A stretch of 36,006 bases of DNA from assembly GCA_027485735.1 (NCBI GenBank), contig JAIXQM010000007.1:1-36006 (forward strand), read 5' to 3'. The notes under the pieces were generated by a model. That model was not told where the DNA came from, made no database searches, and was given only the letters and a program-made list of their open reading frames with translations. Position 1 is the stretch's first letter; each line of letters starts with the position of its first letter. This document shows positions 8,142 through 16,423 of the stretch, in pieces. The position numbers and the translations under genes were made by a program. Origin of the DNA: Sphingomonadales bacterium (GTDB lineage Bacteria > Pseudomonadota > Alphaproteobacteria > Sphingomonadales > Sphingomonadaceae).

Positions 8142-10222
8142 GTCCGGCGCTTTTCGATCAGCCTGCGGGCCACATCGCAGATATTGTCCACGGTAAAGCC
8201 AAATCTGTGCTGCAGGCTGGCAAGCGGCGCCGACGCGCCAAATCCTGTCATCATGATCATGCCGCCGTCCGGGCCCACATAGCGGTCCCAGCCCATTGGC
8301 GCGCCCTGTTCCACTGCCAGCCTTGCACCAACCGCTTTGGGCAGCACTTGGTTCCGGTAGGCTTCGTCCTGCTGTTCGAACAGATGCCAGCTTGGCAACG
8401 ACACCACACGGGAACGAACGCCGTCGGCGCCAAGGCGCTCGTGTGCGGCGACCACCAACGCCAGCTCGCTTCCGGTGCCGATCAGGATGATGTCGAGATC
8501 GCCGGCACAATCGGCCAGAATGTAACCCCCTCTCGCCAGGCCTTCCGCCGCGGCATAACGGGTGCGATCAAGCGTCGGGATCGCCTGGCGCGAGAAGATG
8601 AGTGCGGTTGGTTCGTCTGCATTTTGGAGTGCCAGCCTCCATGCCACCGCGACCTCGTTGGCATCGCCCGGCCGGATCGTGTTGAGCCCGGGAATGGCGC
8701 GCAAACTGGCAAGCTGTTCGATCGGTTGATGCGTCGGCCCATCTTCGCCGACCCCGATACTGTCGTGCGTGAACACGAAGATAACTGGCAAATTCATCAT
8801 TGCCGCCAGTCTTATGGGTGGCCGCATATAGTCGGCAAAGGCCAGAAAGGTGCCGGTAAACGGGCGCAGACCGGATAGCGCCATGCCGTTGGCGATGGCA
8901 CCCATCGCATGCTCGCGCACGCCGAAGTGAATGTTGCGCCCGTCGTGGATCGCGGCCGTGAACGCGGCGGCCCCGTCAGAGTTCAGAAGCGTCTTGGTCG
9001 AAGGGGCCAGATCGGCAGCGCCACCGGCCAGCATCGGCAGGTGCGGTGCCACCGTGTTCAACACCTTGTTCCCGGCATCACGGGAGGCGAGCCCAGCACT
9101 GTCAGCGGGGAAGACTGGGATGTCCGCTTGCCAGCCTTCCGGAAGCCCGTGCCTGCGCGCCAGGTCCAGCTGGAAGGCCAGATCGGGAAACGCCTGTCTG
9201 TAGCACGCGAGATCGGCCTCCCATTGCACGCGCAACGGATTGCCGCGCCCAGCCATGGCATCGTGCAGCACCGTCCTTGCCGCGTCCGGCACCATGAACT
9301 GCGCGTCCTCCGGCCATCCGAAGAATCTCTTCGTGGCACGGATCACATCCGCGCCCATCGCGTCGCTATGCGCCTTCGATGTGCCCTGGATGGGACTGCC
9401 GTAACCAATCACGGAATGGACAACGATGAGCGTCGGACGATCGTCAGTTGACTTGAACGTCTCGACCGCTCGGCCAAATGCGGCGGTGTCATTTGCATCG
9501 TCAACACAAATGACCTGCCAGCCATAGCTCTCAAAACGTCTGCCGACGTTCTCCGAGAACGCGAGATCGGTGGCCCCTTCGATCGTGATGTGATTGTTGT
9601 CATAGACCCAGCACAGGTTTGACAGCTTCAGGTGTCCGGCAAGAGAGGCAGCTTCGTGGCTGACCCCCTCCATCATGTCGCCGTCTCCGGCGAAAACGTA
9701 GACGTCGTGATCGAAGAGCGTGAAGCCGCCCTTGTTGAACCTGGCGGCGAGCATGCGCGCCGCCACCGCCATACCGACCGAATTGCCACAACCCTGGCCG
9801 AGAGGCCCGGTCGTCGTTTCAACCCCAGTCGTCTTCCGGTACTCCGGATGGCCCGGTGTCCGCGAATCGAGCTGCCGGAACGCCTTGATGTCGTCTAGGC
9901 TTACCGCCGGCCTGCCGGTCTTGTCGCCATGGTCATCAATCTCGTCGATGCCGGCGAGATGGATCAGCGCATACAGCAGCATGGAGGCGTGACCGGCGGA
10001 AAGCACGAACCGATCCCGGTTGGGCCAATCCGGCGTCGCCGGATCATAGCGCAGATGATCGCGCCACAAGGTATAACCGATCGGCGCGAGGGCCATCGGG
10101 GTGCCCGGATGGCCTGAATTGGCCTGCTGGACCGCGTCGATCGCCAGCATGCGGATCGTGTCGATGCCAAGGTGGTCAAGCGAGACGCCCTCGTCGAACA
10201 CGGATGGAGCAGTCCCTGTCAT
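8138..10222 (-). CDS. tkt: Transketolase
   Basis: Thiamine-diphosphate enzyme moving two-carbon units between pentose, tetrose and hexose phosphates. The 694-residue length is typical. Seen: ANSGHPGTPMALAPIGYTLW near 34 (substrate-binding His), the TPP/Mg motif beginning GDGDMMEGVSHEAA near 178 and ending in WVYDNNHITIEG, and HDSIGVGEDGPTHQPIEQL near 486 (pyrimidine domain), followed by the C-terminal domain. Its start ATG overlaps the glycosyltransferase stop (ATGA) and its stop overlaps the tal-pgi start the same way, so all three are probably translated in sequence. It supplies the carbon-shuffling needed to return pentose phosphates to hexose phosphates in the proposed cycle. Confidence 0.95.
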   Translation of the reverse strand: MTGTAPSVFDEGVSLDHLGIDTIRMLAIDAVQQANSGHPGTPMALAPIGYTLWRDHLRYDPATPDWPNRDRFVLSAGHASMLLYALIHLAGIDEIDDHGDKTGRPAVSLDDIKAFRQLDSRTPGHPEYRKTTGVETTTGPLGQGCGNSVGMAVAARMLAARFNKGGFTLFDHDVYVFAGDGDMMEGVSHEAASLAGHLKLSNLCWVYDNNHITIEGATDLAFSENVGRRFESYGWQVICVDDANDTAAFGRAVETFKSTDDRPTLIVVHSVIGYGSPIQGTSKAHSDAMGADVIRATKRFFGWPEDAQFMVPDAARTVLHDAMAGRGNPLRVQWEADLACYRQAFPDLAFQLDLARRHGLPEGWQADIPVFPADSAGLASRDAGNKVLNTVAPHLPMLAGGAADLAPSTKTLLNSDGAAAFTAAIHDGRNIHFGVREHAMGAIANGMALSGLRPFTGTFLAFADYMRPPIRLAAMMNLPVIFVFTHDSIGVGEDGPTHQPIEQLASLRAIPGLNTIRPGDANEVAVAWRLALQNADEPTALIFSRQAIPTLDRTRYAAAEGLARGGYILADCAGDLDIILIGTGSELALVVAAHERLGADGVRSRVVSLPSWHLFEQQDEAYRNQVLPKAVGARLAVEQGAPMGWDRYVGPDGGMIMMTGFGASAPLASLQHRFGFTVDNICDVARRLIEKRRT

Positions 10223-12786
10223 TGCCCCAAATCACTTGCCAAGCGGGATGAACCACCAGACAAGCGGCTGGCCGGTGTATTGCCGCAGCAGCATTGTGAC
10301 GCAACCGGTTCATCGATTGGCGTGGTCGTCGGCTCTGCCACCATTGCCCCTGAAGCATCGTGCCGCGCCGCAGGATGGCTCGTGTGCTCCTCGGCCAGTG
10401 CGATCGCAGTCAACGCGGCCAGATAGGCCAGCGTGGACTCCGCGCCCTGGTTGGCGTTTCGCCGGTCGGGATGCAGACCATCGAAGCAAGCGCCGCTGAC
10501 GCTGTCAGCAACCGGGACGCCAAGATCATTGGCCCCCAGGAACCAGTTGAAGGCGCGCCAGGCCTGCACAGACCAGCGCTGATCGCCGGTGATCTTGGCG
10601 GCGGCGAGACAGGCGCTCACGGCTGACCAGACCTCGATGGGCTGTTGATCGAATGGCGCGGGATGCTTGCGGTCGAACCCGAAGCTTTCGGTCCCGACGG
10701 GTCGAAAGAGACCGGTTTCGGTCGTCTGAACGGCCATCAACCAGCCAAGTGATTCGAGCGCAGCTTCCAACTGACTGGCGTTTGATTGCGCATGACCGGC
10801 AATCAACAAGGCTTCACACAGCCGGGCATTGTCATAGCCCAGCCGGTCTTCGAACCAGAGCCAATCGGGTGTGGCGGCATCGTGCCAGCGCTGGAACAGC
10901 CGCGAGGACAATTCGCTCCTCAGACGCTCGAAGCCGAGGTGGCCGGGGAAGCGCGCAAGAAAGCCTTCGATGCCCAGAAGGCCGTAAGCCCAGACGCGCG
11001 GCGATGACAGCCGCACCAGTGGTGGTGCAAATTCGAGCAGCCGCGCAGCGGCCCAATCGTCCAACGTGCCTCGATTTCCATGCCGCACCACGGTGCCCAG
11101 AGCCCAAACGGCCCGACCATGTGCATCGTCTGCACCTGCCCGACCGATCCACTCGCGGTTGAACCCCATGAAATTGTGAAACTGACCTTCGGCAGGCCGC
11201 CAAGCATGTTCGACGAAAGCCGAGAAGACGAGCATCATCCGTTGCTCGTCTGAAGAGAGCGGCCTCAACTGACCAATTTCCGCCATCAACTGAAGCGCCC
11301 GCGCATTGTCGTCGAGGCAATAGCCGTGTTTGCGATCCGGAACAGAATGATGGGCATGCTGGATGATGCCGACGTTGTCAGTCATCGCGCCAAGGCGCGC
11401 CGTCACGACAGGCGGAAGTTCACGCTTGCGTACCGCGCCCAGCAGGAGTGGGATGATCTCTGCCTGGCCTGATGGCCCCTTCATTCGCACATCGGAAAAG
11501 ATGCGGAGATATTGCTCCGCCACGTGCGGCCACGTCATCGTTCTGCCACGAGCGTAAGCACGGGTCCGCACCTCGCTTCGCAGGCCATCGTCACTGATCA
11601 GGGAATGGACCGCCTGGGCCAGGCCGTCCGGTGCATCAAAAGGCACGAGGAGGCCGCACTGGTCGGCGAGCAGTTCGCGGGCATGCCAGAATGGCGTGGA
11701 AACAACGGCCTTTCCGAGAGCAACGGCGTAAGCAAGTGTGCCTGAAACGATCTGCGCTTCATTGGGATATGGTGACAGATAGATATCGCAAGATGAGAGA
11801 TATTGAAGCAACTCATCAAGCGATAGGTAGCGATCAACGAAGCAGACATTGTCCGCCAGGTTGAGTTTTTCTGTCAAGGTTGTGAGTTGCTGACGATAGG
11901 CTTCACCTTCCCGCTGCCGCAATACAGGATGCGTTGCGCCGACGATCATGTAGAGTATTTTCGGATGCAGGCGAACCAACTGTGGCATAGCGCGGATCGC
12001 CGTCTCGATTCCCTTGCCGGGGCCCAGCAATCCAAATGTCATAAGCAGGGTTCGGTCCGCGAGTGCAAGATCACGCTTGGCCATCGCAGGGTCGATGAAC
12101 GGCCGGTCGGGTACGCCGTGAGGCACGACGGAGATTTTTTCGGCGTCCACCGCGTAGACCGTCTCCAGAATCCAGCGGCCTTTCTCGGCCATGACAATCA
12201 GATGCGCCGACCGGGCGATGATCTCGTCCATAACCCGGCGCTGATCGGAGTCCGGCCCTGCAAGCACAGTATGGAGCGTGGTGACAATGGGCGCATGGAC
12301 ACGTCGCATCAATTCAAGCACATATTCTCCTGCAGCACCGCCGAATATGCCGAACTCGTGCTGGATTGAGATCACCTCGACGTCAGCGACATTCAAGAAA
12401 TCGGCAGCAACTGCATAAGAGCGGCGGTCCTCCTGGACGATCTCCAGCGGCACATGGGCGGGGTAGTCATATCGATTGCCATTGTCTGTGACGGCCACAG
12501 TCATCGCTGACAGACCCGGCCCGCCAGCTGTCATCGCGAGCCGCAAATCCTCGGCAAATGTGGCAATGCCGCACTGTCGAGGCACGCAGGTCGCAACCAC
12601 GGCGATGCAGCGCAGTGGCGCGATTGCCCTCGATTCACGGTCATTTTTCGCAGCCAACGGCCGCTTCGTTGAAAGGCGTTCCGGCGAAGATCGGGTCACT
12701 CCGCGGCGCAAATCCATATCGCCGGCCACCGCATCGTCGAGCATCGCGGGATGAACTCGCAAGGGCCGCCCAACCAAGTCTGACAC
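10219..12786 (-). CDS. GT4-family glycosyltransferase with C-terminal helical (alpha/alpha)6-like domain
   Basis: First gene of the leftward operon. Residues ~58-435 form a GT-B glycosyltransferase of family 4: an N-terminal CVPRQCGIATFAEDL opening, EFGIFGG near 145, GLLGPGKGIETAIRAMP near 250 and the acceptor/nucleotide segment HARELLADQCGLLVPFDAPDG near 370. Residues ~460-840 are a Trp/Leu-rich all-helical domain with HAHHSVPDRKHGYCLDDNARAL near 478-500, like a glycoside-hydrolase or epimerase toroid. Donor and acceptor are unknown. The neighbouring mannose-1-phosphate genes and the GH130 gene suggest GDP-mannose, as inference. Start: GTG 12786 has GAGGAG ten bases upstream (12797-12802). 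The frame is open to 12939, and ATGs at 12744 and 12717 are alternatives. The N-terminal ~55 residues look unstructured. Confidence 0.8.
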   Translation of the reverse strand: MSDLVGRPLRVHPAMLDDAVAGDMDLRRGVTRSSPERLSTKRPLAAKNDRESRAIAPLRCIAVVATCVPRQCGIATFAEDLRLAMTAGGPGLSAMTVAVTDNGNRYDYPAHVPLEIVQEDRRSYAVAADFLNVADVEVISIQHEFGIFGGAAGEYVLELMRRVHAPIVTTLHTVLAGPDSDQRRVMDEIIARSAHLIVMAEKGRWILETVYAVDAEKISVVPHGVPDRPFIDPAMAKRDLALADRTLLMTFGLLGPGKGIETAIRAMPQLVRLHPKILYMIVGATHPVLRQREGEAYRQQLTTLTEKLNLADNVCFVDRYLSLDELLQYLSSCDIYLSPYPNEAQIVSGTLAYAVALGKAVVSTPFWHARELLADQCGLLVPFDAPDGLAQAVHSLISDDGLRSEVRTRAYARGRTMTWPHVAEQYLRIFSDVRMKGPSGQAEIIPLLLGAVRKRELPPVVTARLGAMTDNVGIIQHAHHSVPDRKHGYCLDDNARALQLMAEIGQLRPLSSDEQRMMLVFSAFVEHAWRPAEGQFHNFMGFNREWIGRAGADDAHGRAVWALGTVVRHGNRGTLDDWAAARLLEFAPPLVRLSSPRVWAYGLLGIEGFLARFPGHLGFERLRSELSSRLFQRWHDAATPDWLWFEDRLGYDNARLCEALLIAGHAQSNASQLEAALESLGWLMAVQTTETGLFRPVGTESFGFDRKHPAPFDQQPIEVWSAVSACLAAAKITGDQRWSVQAWRAFNWFLGANDLGVPVADSVSGACFDGLHPDRRNANQGAESTLAYLAALTAIALAEEHTSHPAARHDASGAMVAEPTTTPIDEPVASQCCCGNTPASRLSGGSSRLASDLGQ

Positions 12787-13164
12787 GTCAGAATTACTCC
12801 TCGATTTTCCCGAGCCGAATCGGTGAAACTCAGCCGCTGCCGGTCTGTCGGGCTTGGACCCTACTCCAGAGTCAAGGCTCTGCCGCATTGTCCGCCTTGC
12901 CGTGGCGGGAAGTTCCACATTGGTCGGGCGCTGAGGCACTCTCTACCCCGAGACCACCCGCTTCTCTGTTCCAGATCAGTATTTCGTTGTTTTTTTTCTG
13001 GACTGCACACGCGCTCCCCGATGCGGTCGGTAGGGAGAGACGCGGTGCGACCCAATGGTTGAAAGCAATGGCCATTGCGGGTTGTTGCAGGAAATCATTC
13101 TGCATCGGCTCCGGCTCGGGCCAGATGGTCGGTCCAGCGTGATCGGCATCGCCAGAATTCGGGA
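12787..13164. other. Intergenic/leader region before the GT4-PPP-mannose operon
   Basis: About 380 bases between the K+ channel stop and the chosen glycosyltransferase start. It includes an open extension of the glycosyltransferase frame to 12939 and an A8/T8 run at 12990-12997. A TTGACT at 12875-12870 (minus strand) resembles a -35 element, but I see no good -10 at 17-20 bases from it. No FNR box (TTGAT-N4-ATCAA) was found. The operon promoter must lie here or further upstream, but I cannot place it. Confidence 0.4.
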
Positions 13165-13599
13165 TCAGTCGTCAGGAGCGAGCTCATGCTCAAACAGCCT
13201 GATGCGATTGATCACGGAAACGAAGAATGCAGTCGACCAACCGAGGAGGATGATCCCGTTCGCGCTCTCTATGGCGCCAACGAGGCGCCATTTCTTCGGG
13301 AGAATAACGTCGCCGTAGCCAAGAGTCGTATAGGTTGTGGTCGAGAAATAAAGTGAGTCATCAAAATTGTGTAGCGCGTGTACGCCAACGTATAGCGCAG
13401 CATAGAGCCATATTTCGACCGTATGGAGCGCAAACAGGCCGAATGCTGCGCCCAATATTGTGACCAACTGGCGCATCCGAGCACGTCGTTTGTCACCGTC
13501 CAGTGTATGACGGCGAATCATGCCGACCAGCAAAGCAAGCCCAGCGAGATGCATTATTATCGTGATCCCAACCATGGGGCCTGCAATCAACAACTGCAT
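13165..13599 (-). CDS. Small potassium channel (ion_trans_2 type)
   Basis: A 144-residue inner-membrane protein with the K+ selectivity filter TTLGYGD at 91-97, inside the pore loop that follows FSTTTY. Hydrophobic segments lie at about 3-27, 45-73 and 105-130, so the minimal pore (two helices around the loop) is preceded by one more helix. No RCK or other ligand-binding domain is present, so gating cannot be read from sequence. It sits between the Fnr-type regulator and the glycosyltransferase operon on the same strand. That suggests a role in membrane potential or osmotic adjustment under the same condition, which is inference. The ATG at 13599 begins directly at the first hydrophobic segment. 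Confidence 0.85.
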   Translation of the reverse strand: MQLLIAGPMVGITIIMHLAGLALLVGMIRRHTLDGDKRRARMRQLVTILGAAFGLFALHTVEIWLYAALYVGVHALHNFDDSLYFSTTTYTTLGYGDVILPKKWRLVGAIESANGIILLGWSTAFFVSVINRIRLFEHELAPDD

Positions 13600-13676
13600 T
13601 TCGTATCCTTGTCCTTATATCTGGGAGCACCACATTGATTGGTTGACCGCTCGCTGTACGGCTCATGTTACGCACC

Positions 13677-13693
13677 GCTGACCATTGGTCAGC
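13677..13693. promoter_or_regulatory. Perfect 17-base palindrome between fnr and the K+ channel gene
   Basis: GCTGACCA-T-TGGTCAGC: two perfect 8-base arms around one central base. It lies 78 bases upstream of the K+ channel start and downstream of the fnr stop. With a one-base centre it cannot form a normal hairpin, so a dimeric repressor/activator operator fits better than a terminator. It is not an FNR box. The binding protein is unknown. Confidence 0.4.
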
Positions 13694-13782
13694 AATGAAG
13701 ACTGGCCTGCCCCCTCGGCTGGCTCAGGATTATGATGATCGTCCTCCAGGTGCGGGATATCGAGGCCATTTCCTGGCGGCTG

Positions 13783-14550
13783 CTAGGAATGTTCGGAAAG
13801 AGCGGCAAGTGTCCGCCAGTCCAGAATTCTTACCGAGCGTCGGGCGGGAATATCGATGACGCCTTTGAGCCGGAGCCGTGCCATCTGCCGGCAGACCGTC
13901 TCAGTGGTCAAACCCAGGATGTCGGCGATATGGGCTCTGCTTAGCGGAAGATTGAGCGTGCCAAGCGTCAATGTATCATGCGCTTTCATGAGACGATCAG
14001 CCATATACATCAGAAAACTGGCGATTTTTTCTTCTGCACTTTTGCGCCCCAAAAGCAGTATCCATTGTCGCAGATGATCTACTTCATCAAGCGTTCTACG
14101 AAGAATTAAATGTCCAATTTCGGGATATTGTTCTATATCAAGTTCGAATCTATCTCTCGATACAATACAGATGAGGGCATCCGTAAGCGCAACAACATTG
14201 TGTTTCGACTGAAATGCATAGGGTCGTCCAAGAAAATCGCCAGGAAACAGAAGTCCAACGGTTTGTGCCCGTCCATCGGCGGTCGATTCATCAATCTTGA
14301 AGAATCCAGAGAGGATGTTGGCGCAAAGTGTGTTTTCCGTTCCTGCACAGATCAGGGTTTCACCCCTCGCCACACGGCGACGACGGCCGAGGCGCCCGAT
14401 TGCGGTCAACGTCTTGTCCGCGCTGACGGCACAAAGCGTATGGCTACGTCCGTTGCATGCGGAACAGTCCCCCATCGAGAGATTTTTCGTCGCAGATTCC
14501 GCTCCTCGGCCATTCAAGAAGTTGCTGGATTGATGCTGTGCTGCCGTCAC
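13783..14550 (-). CDS. FnrN-type oxygen-sensing Crp/Fnr regulator
   Basis: A cytoplasmic transcription factor of 255 residues. The N-terminus carries Cys29-x2-Cys32-x7-Cys40, the spacing of alphaproteobacterial FnrN/FnrL iron-sulfur regulators, with further cysteines at 68 and 76 that could give the fourth cluster ligand. A cyclic-nucleotide-binding-like barrel follows (SGFFKID, GLLFPGDFLGRP), then a dimer helix and a C-terminal HTH: LSRAHIADILGLTTETVCRQ. The Glu and Arg that read TTGAT in FNR are kept, but the intervening Ser is Cys. A GTG at 14550 starts the longest frame; the ATG at 14475 just before GDCSAC is an alternative. By family it should switch genes on at low oxygen. Visible base composition is richer in A/T than the neighbouring metabolic genes. 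Confidence 0.85.
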   Translation of the reverse strand: MTAAQHQSSNFLNGRGAESATKNLSMGDCSACNGRSHTLCAVSADKTLTAIGRLGRRRRVARGETLICAGTENTLCANILSGFFKIDESTADGRAQTVGLLFPGDFLGRPYAFQSKHNVVALTDALICIVSRDRFELDIEQYPEIGHLILRRTLDEVDHLRQWILLLGRKSAEEKIASFLMYMADRLMKAHDTLTLGTLNLPLSRAHIADILGLTTETVCRQMARLRLKGVIDIPARRSVRILDWRTLAALSEHS

Positions 14551-14993
14551 GACTGTTGCTCATGGTTGGCCCGCAGAACGGGAAGGTGATGGCGCAACGA
14601 CCGTCGATCGGCGCTGCTTCTGTCAGCGAACCCGCGCATCGGCTCGTCACTGGATTGCTCCAGCATTGAAATCGAGATCGTGCGCAGTTGTGCAGACGCG
14701 CGGTGCATCGCAGGTTTCCTTGGTCAGCCACTCTTTATTACGCAGCGCATGGCCTGGCCCTTCAAAACGGCTGCGACAAACAATGGCGCCATTGCGCTGG
14801 AACGTGCCAAGCCGACAGATGCCGACTTGCTGAGCCAGCGAACATTTGCCGAAAGCAAGGGCGAGGCCCCCTTCTCGCGTAAGGCGTGGTGGGGCCCCAA
14901 GCTGTTGGGCGCACCTGTTTGCGACGGGGCTGGGCTGTCCCGGAAGGCTTGAACACCGTCAAACCGACGGATGTCGAAACCTGAGGTGGTAAT
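14551..14993. other. Region upstream of GH130 gene; one unassigned 90-codon frame and a perfect palindrome
   Basis: About 440 bases with no recognisable gene. A plus-strand frame at 14680-14952 (90 codons, GC-rich third positions in its second half) and an antisense frame at 14724-15092 are both open; neither matches a family I know. A perfect 14-base palindrome, CAATGGCGCCATTG, sits at 14781-14794. No FNR box was found between the divergent fnr and GH130 genes. The region may hold both promoters and a remnant of a lost gene. Confidence 0.35.
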
Positions 14994-16337
14994 GTGACGC
15001 AATCGTGCGGACAACGGAATCATTGCCTTGGAGCCATGGCACATTCGCTCAGCGAAGCCGGCCTGGTGAGGCATGAGAATGTGCTTCTGCATCCAGACCC
15101 ATCGCGAACCGTCCTTCGGCCGTTCGCTCCTGATTATCCTGATCCTTTCCGGGACGCAGTTCGACCCCGGGCTGGGGAGATCATCAATCGCCTGCTGTCA
15201 CTCGCACCGGCAGAGCTGGTAGCGCAGTTGGCATTGGTCACGAATTCGCTCGACCAGCGACACCGGGGTGTCGATGCGCTTCTTCTGCATCGGGCCGAGG
15301 AGGTGATGACCGGGATTGCCTTGGACCGGAATCCGAGCGCGGAAGAACGGCGATTGATCGGTGCCTACTTCTGTGCAGAGTTTGCTTTTGAAGCAGCAGC
15401 CCTGTTCAACCCGAGCGTCGTCATTGCGCCCCGACAAGCAGGAGTGCCCGAAACGGCCGTGCGATTCGTCATGTCGCTGCGCGGCATCGGTGAAGGACAT
15501 GTCTCCTCGGTCACTTTCCGCACCGGAGTTTGGACGCCTTGCGGCGAGATAAGGATCGATCCCGCATCTCGTATCGCTGTTTCGCCCAACATTGACCTTT
15601 CAACGACGTCAGAAACGGCACCGCAGCTCTACTGCAACGTTACCGAAGACGTCTCGGAAACAGTGTTGTTTCCCATTCTTCCCAGTCAGCGCCAAGGTAT
15701 CGAAGATCTGCGCCTCGTGCTCTTCGTTGACGATGATGGCAGCCAGACCTACTATGGCACTTACACTGCCTACAACGGCATTGACGCAAAGCCGGAGCTG
15801 CTATCCACGACCGACTTCCATTGCTTCGAGATGCAGCAGCTGACCGGGACAGCAGCGCAGAGCAAGGGGATGGCACTGTTCCCGAAACGCGTGCAAGGCC
15901 GCTATGCAATGCTCGGGCGCCAGGACAATGAGAGCATCTGGTTTCACCAATCCGATCATCTGCTCGATTGGAATGACGGCGTGAAGCTGCTGTCGCCGCG
16001 GTATCCCTGGGAGTTCGTCCAGTTGGGCAACTGCGGCTCGCCAATCGAGATCGAGGAAGGGTGGCTTGTTCTCACACATGGTGTCGGGCCCGTCCGCAAC
16101 TATTGCATTGGCGCTTGTCTGCTCGACCGGGACAATCCATCAAAAGTCCTCGCTCGCTCCACGAGACCAATTCTGTCACCCAGTCCGTCCGAACGAGACG
16201 GCTATGTTCCAAACGTGGTCTACAGCTGCGGCGGCATGGTTCGCGACCGAATGCTGCTGTTGCCATTCGGCGTTGCGGACACGTTTGCTACAGTGGCAAC
16301 CGTTTCCGTCGACAGCCTTCTTGACGACATGGCGTGA
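14994..16337 (+). CDS. GH130-family (DUF377) beta-mannoside phosphorylase-like enzyme
   Basis: A 447-residue five-bladed propeller protein of glycoside hydrolase family 130. Signature stretches: SLRGIGEGHVSSVTFRTG near 160, KGMALFPKRVQGRYAMLGRQD near 291, the block NCGSPIEIEEGWLVLTHGVG near 345 and GYVPNVVYSCGG near 402. Characterised GH130 enzymes mostly phosphorolyse beta-mannosides (releasing mannose-1-phosphate) or hydrolyse them; which applies here cannot be read from sequence. An N-terminal helical extension of ~110 residues precedes the propeller. No signal peptide, so it is cytoplasmic. GTG 14994 has GAGGTGG at 14983-14989; ATG 15036 is an alternative. It is separated from the GT4 operon only by the K+ channel and fnr genes, which supports a linked synthesis/breakdown role. 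Confidence 0.85.
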   Translation: MTQSCGQRNHCLGAMAHSLSEAGLVRHENVLLHPDPSRTVLRPFAPDYPDPFRDAVRPRAGEIINRLLSLAPAELVAQLALVTNSLDQRHRGVDALLLHRAEEVMTGIALDRNPSAEERRLIGAYFCAEFAFEAAALFNPSVVIAPRQAGVPETAVRFVMSLRGIGEGHVSSVTFRTGVWTPCGEIRIDPASRIAVSPNIDLSTTSETAPQLYCNVTEDVSETVLFPILPSQRQGIEDLRLVLFVDDDGSQTYYGTYTAYNGIDAKPELLSTTDFHCFEMQQLTGTAAQSKGMALFPKRVQGRYAMLGRQDNESIWFHQSDHLLDWNDGVKLLSPRYPWEFVQLGNCGSPIEIEEGWLVLTHGVGPVRNYCIGACLLDRDNPSKVLARSTRPILSPSPSERDGYVPNVVYSCGGMVRDRMLLLPFGVADTFATVATVSVDSLLDDMA

Positions 16338-16423
16338 CCGGCATCCTGACCACAGGCTTCGATCTATCCCTTTGAACGTCGAATATGCGGGAAGCACACC
16401 TGTCGACACGGGCGGCACACTTC

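Noticed and set aside
8142-8510. N-terminal extension of the transaldolase-PGI protein (to 1057 residues)
   Set aside because: It lies inside transketolase, is Arg/Gly-rich without family character, and ATG 8141 gives a normal transaldolase start.
12847-12875. TTGACT on the minus strand upstream of the GT4 gene as a metal-type MerR promoter
   Set aside because: The dyad is poor and no -10-like hexamer lies 17-20 bases downstream (CCCGAC region).
13635-13648. TTGATTGGTTGACC upstream of the K+ channel as an FNR box
   Set aside because: Only the left half fits TTGAT; the right half should be ATCAA and is TGACC.
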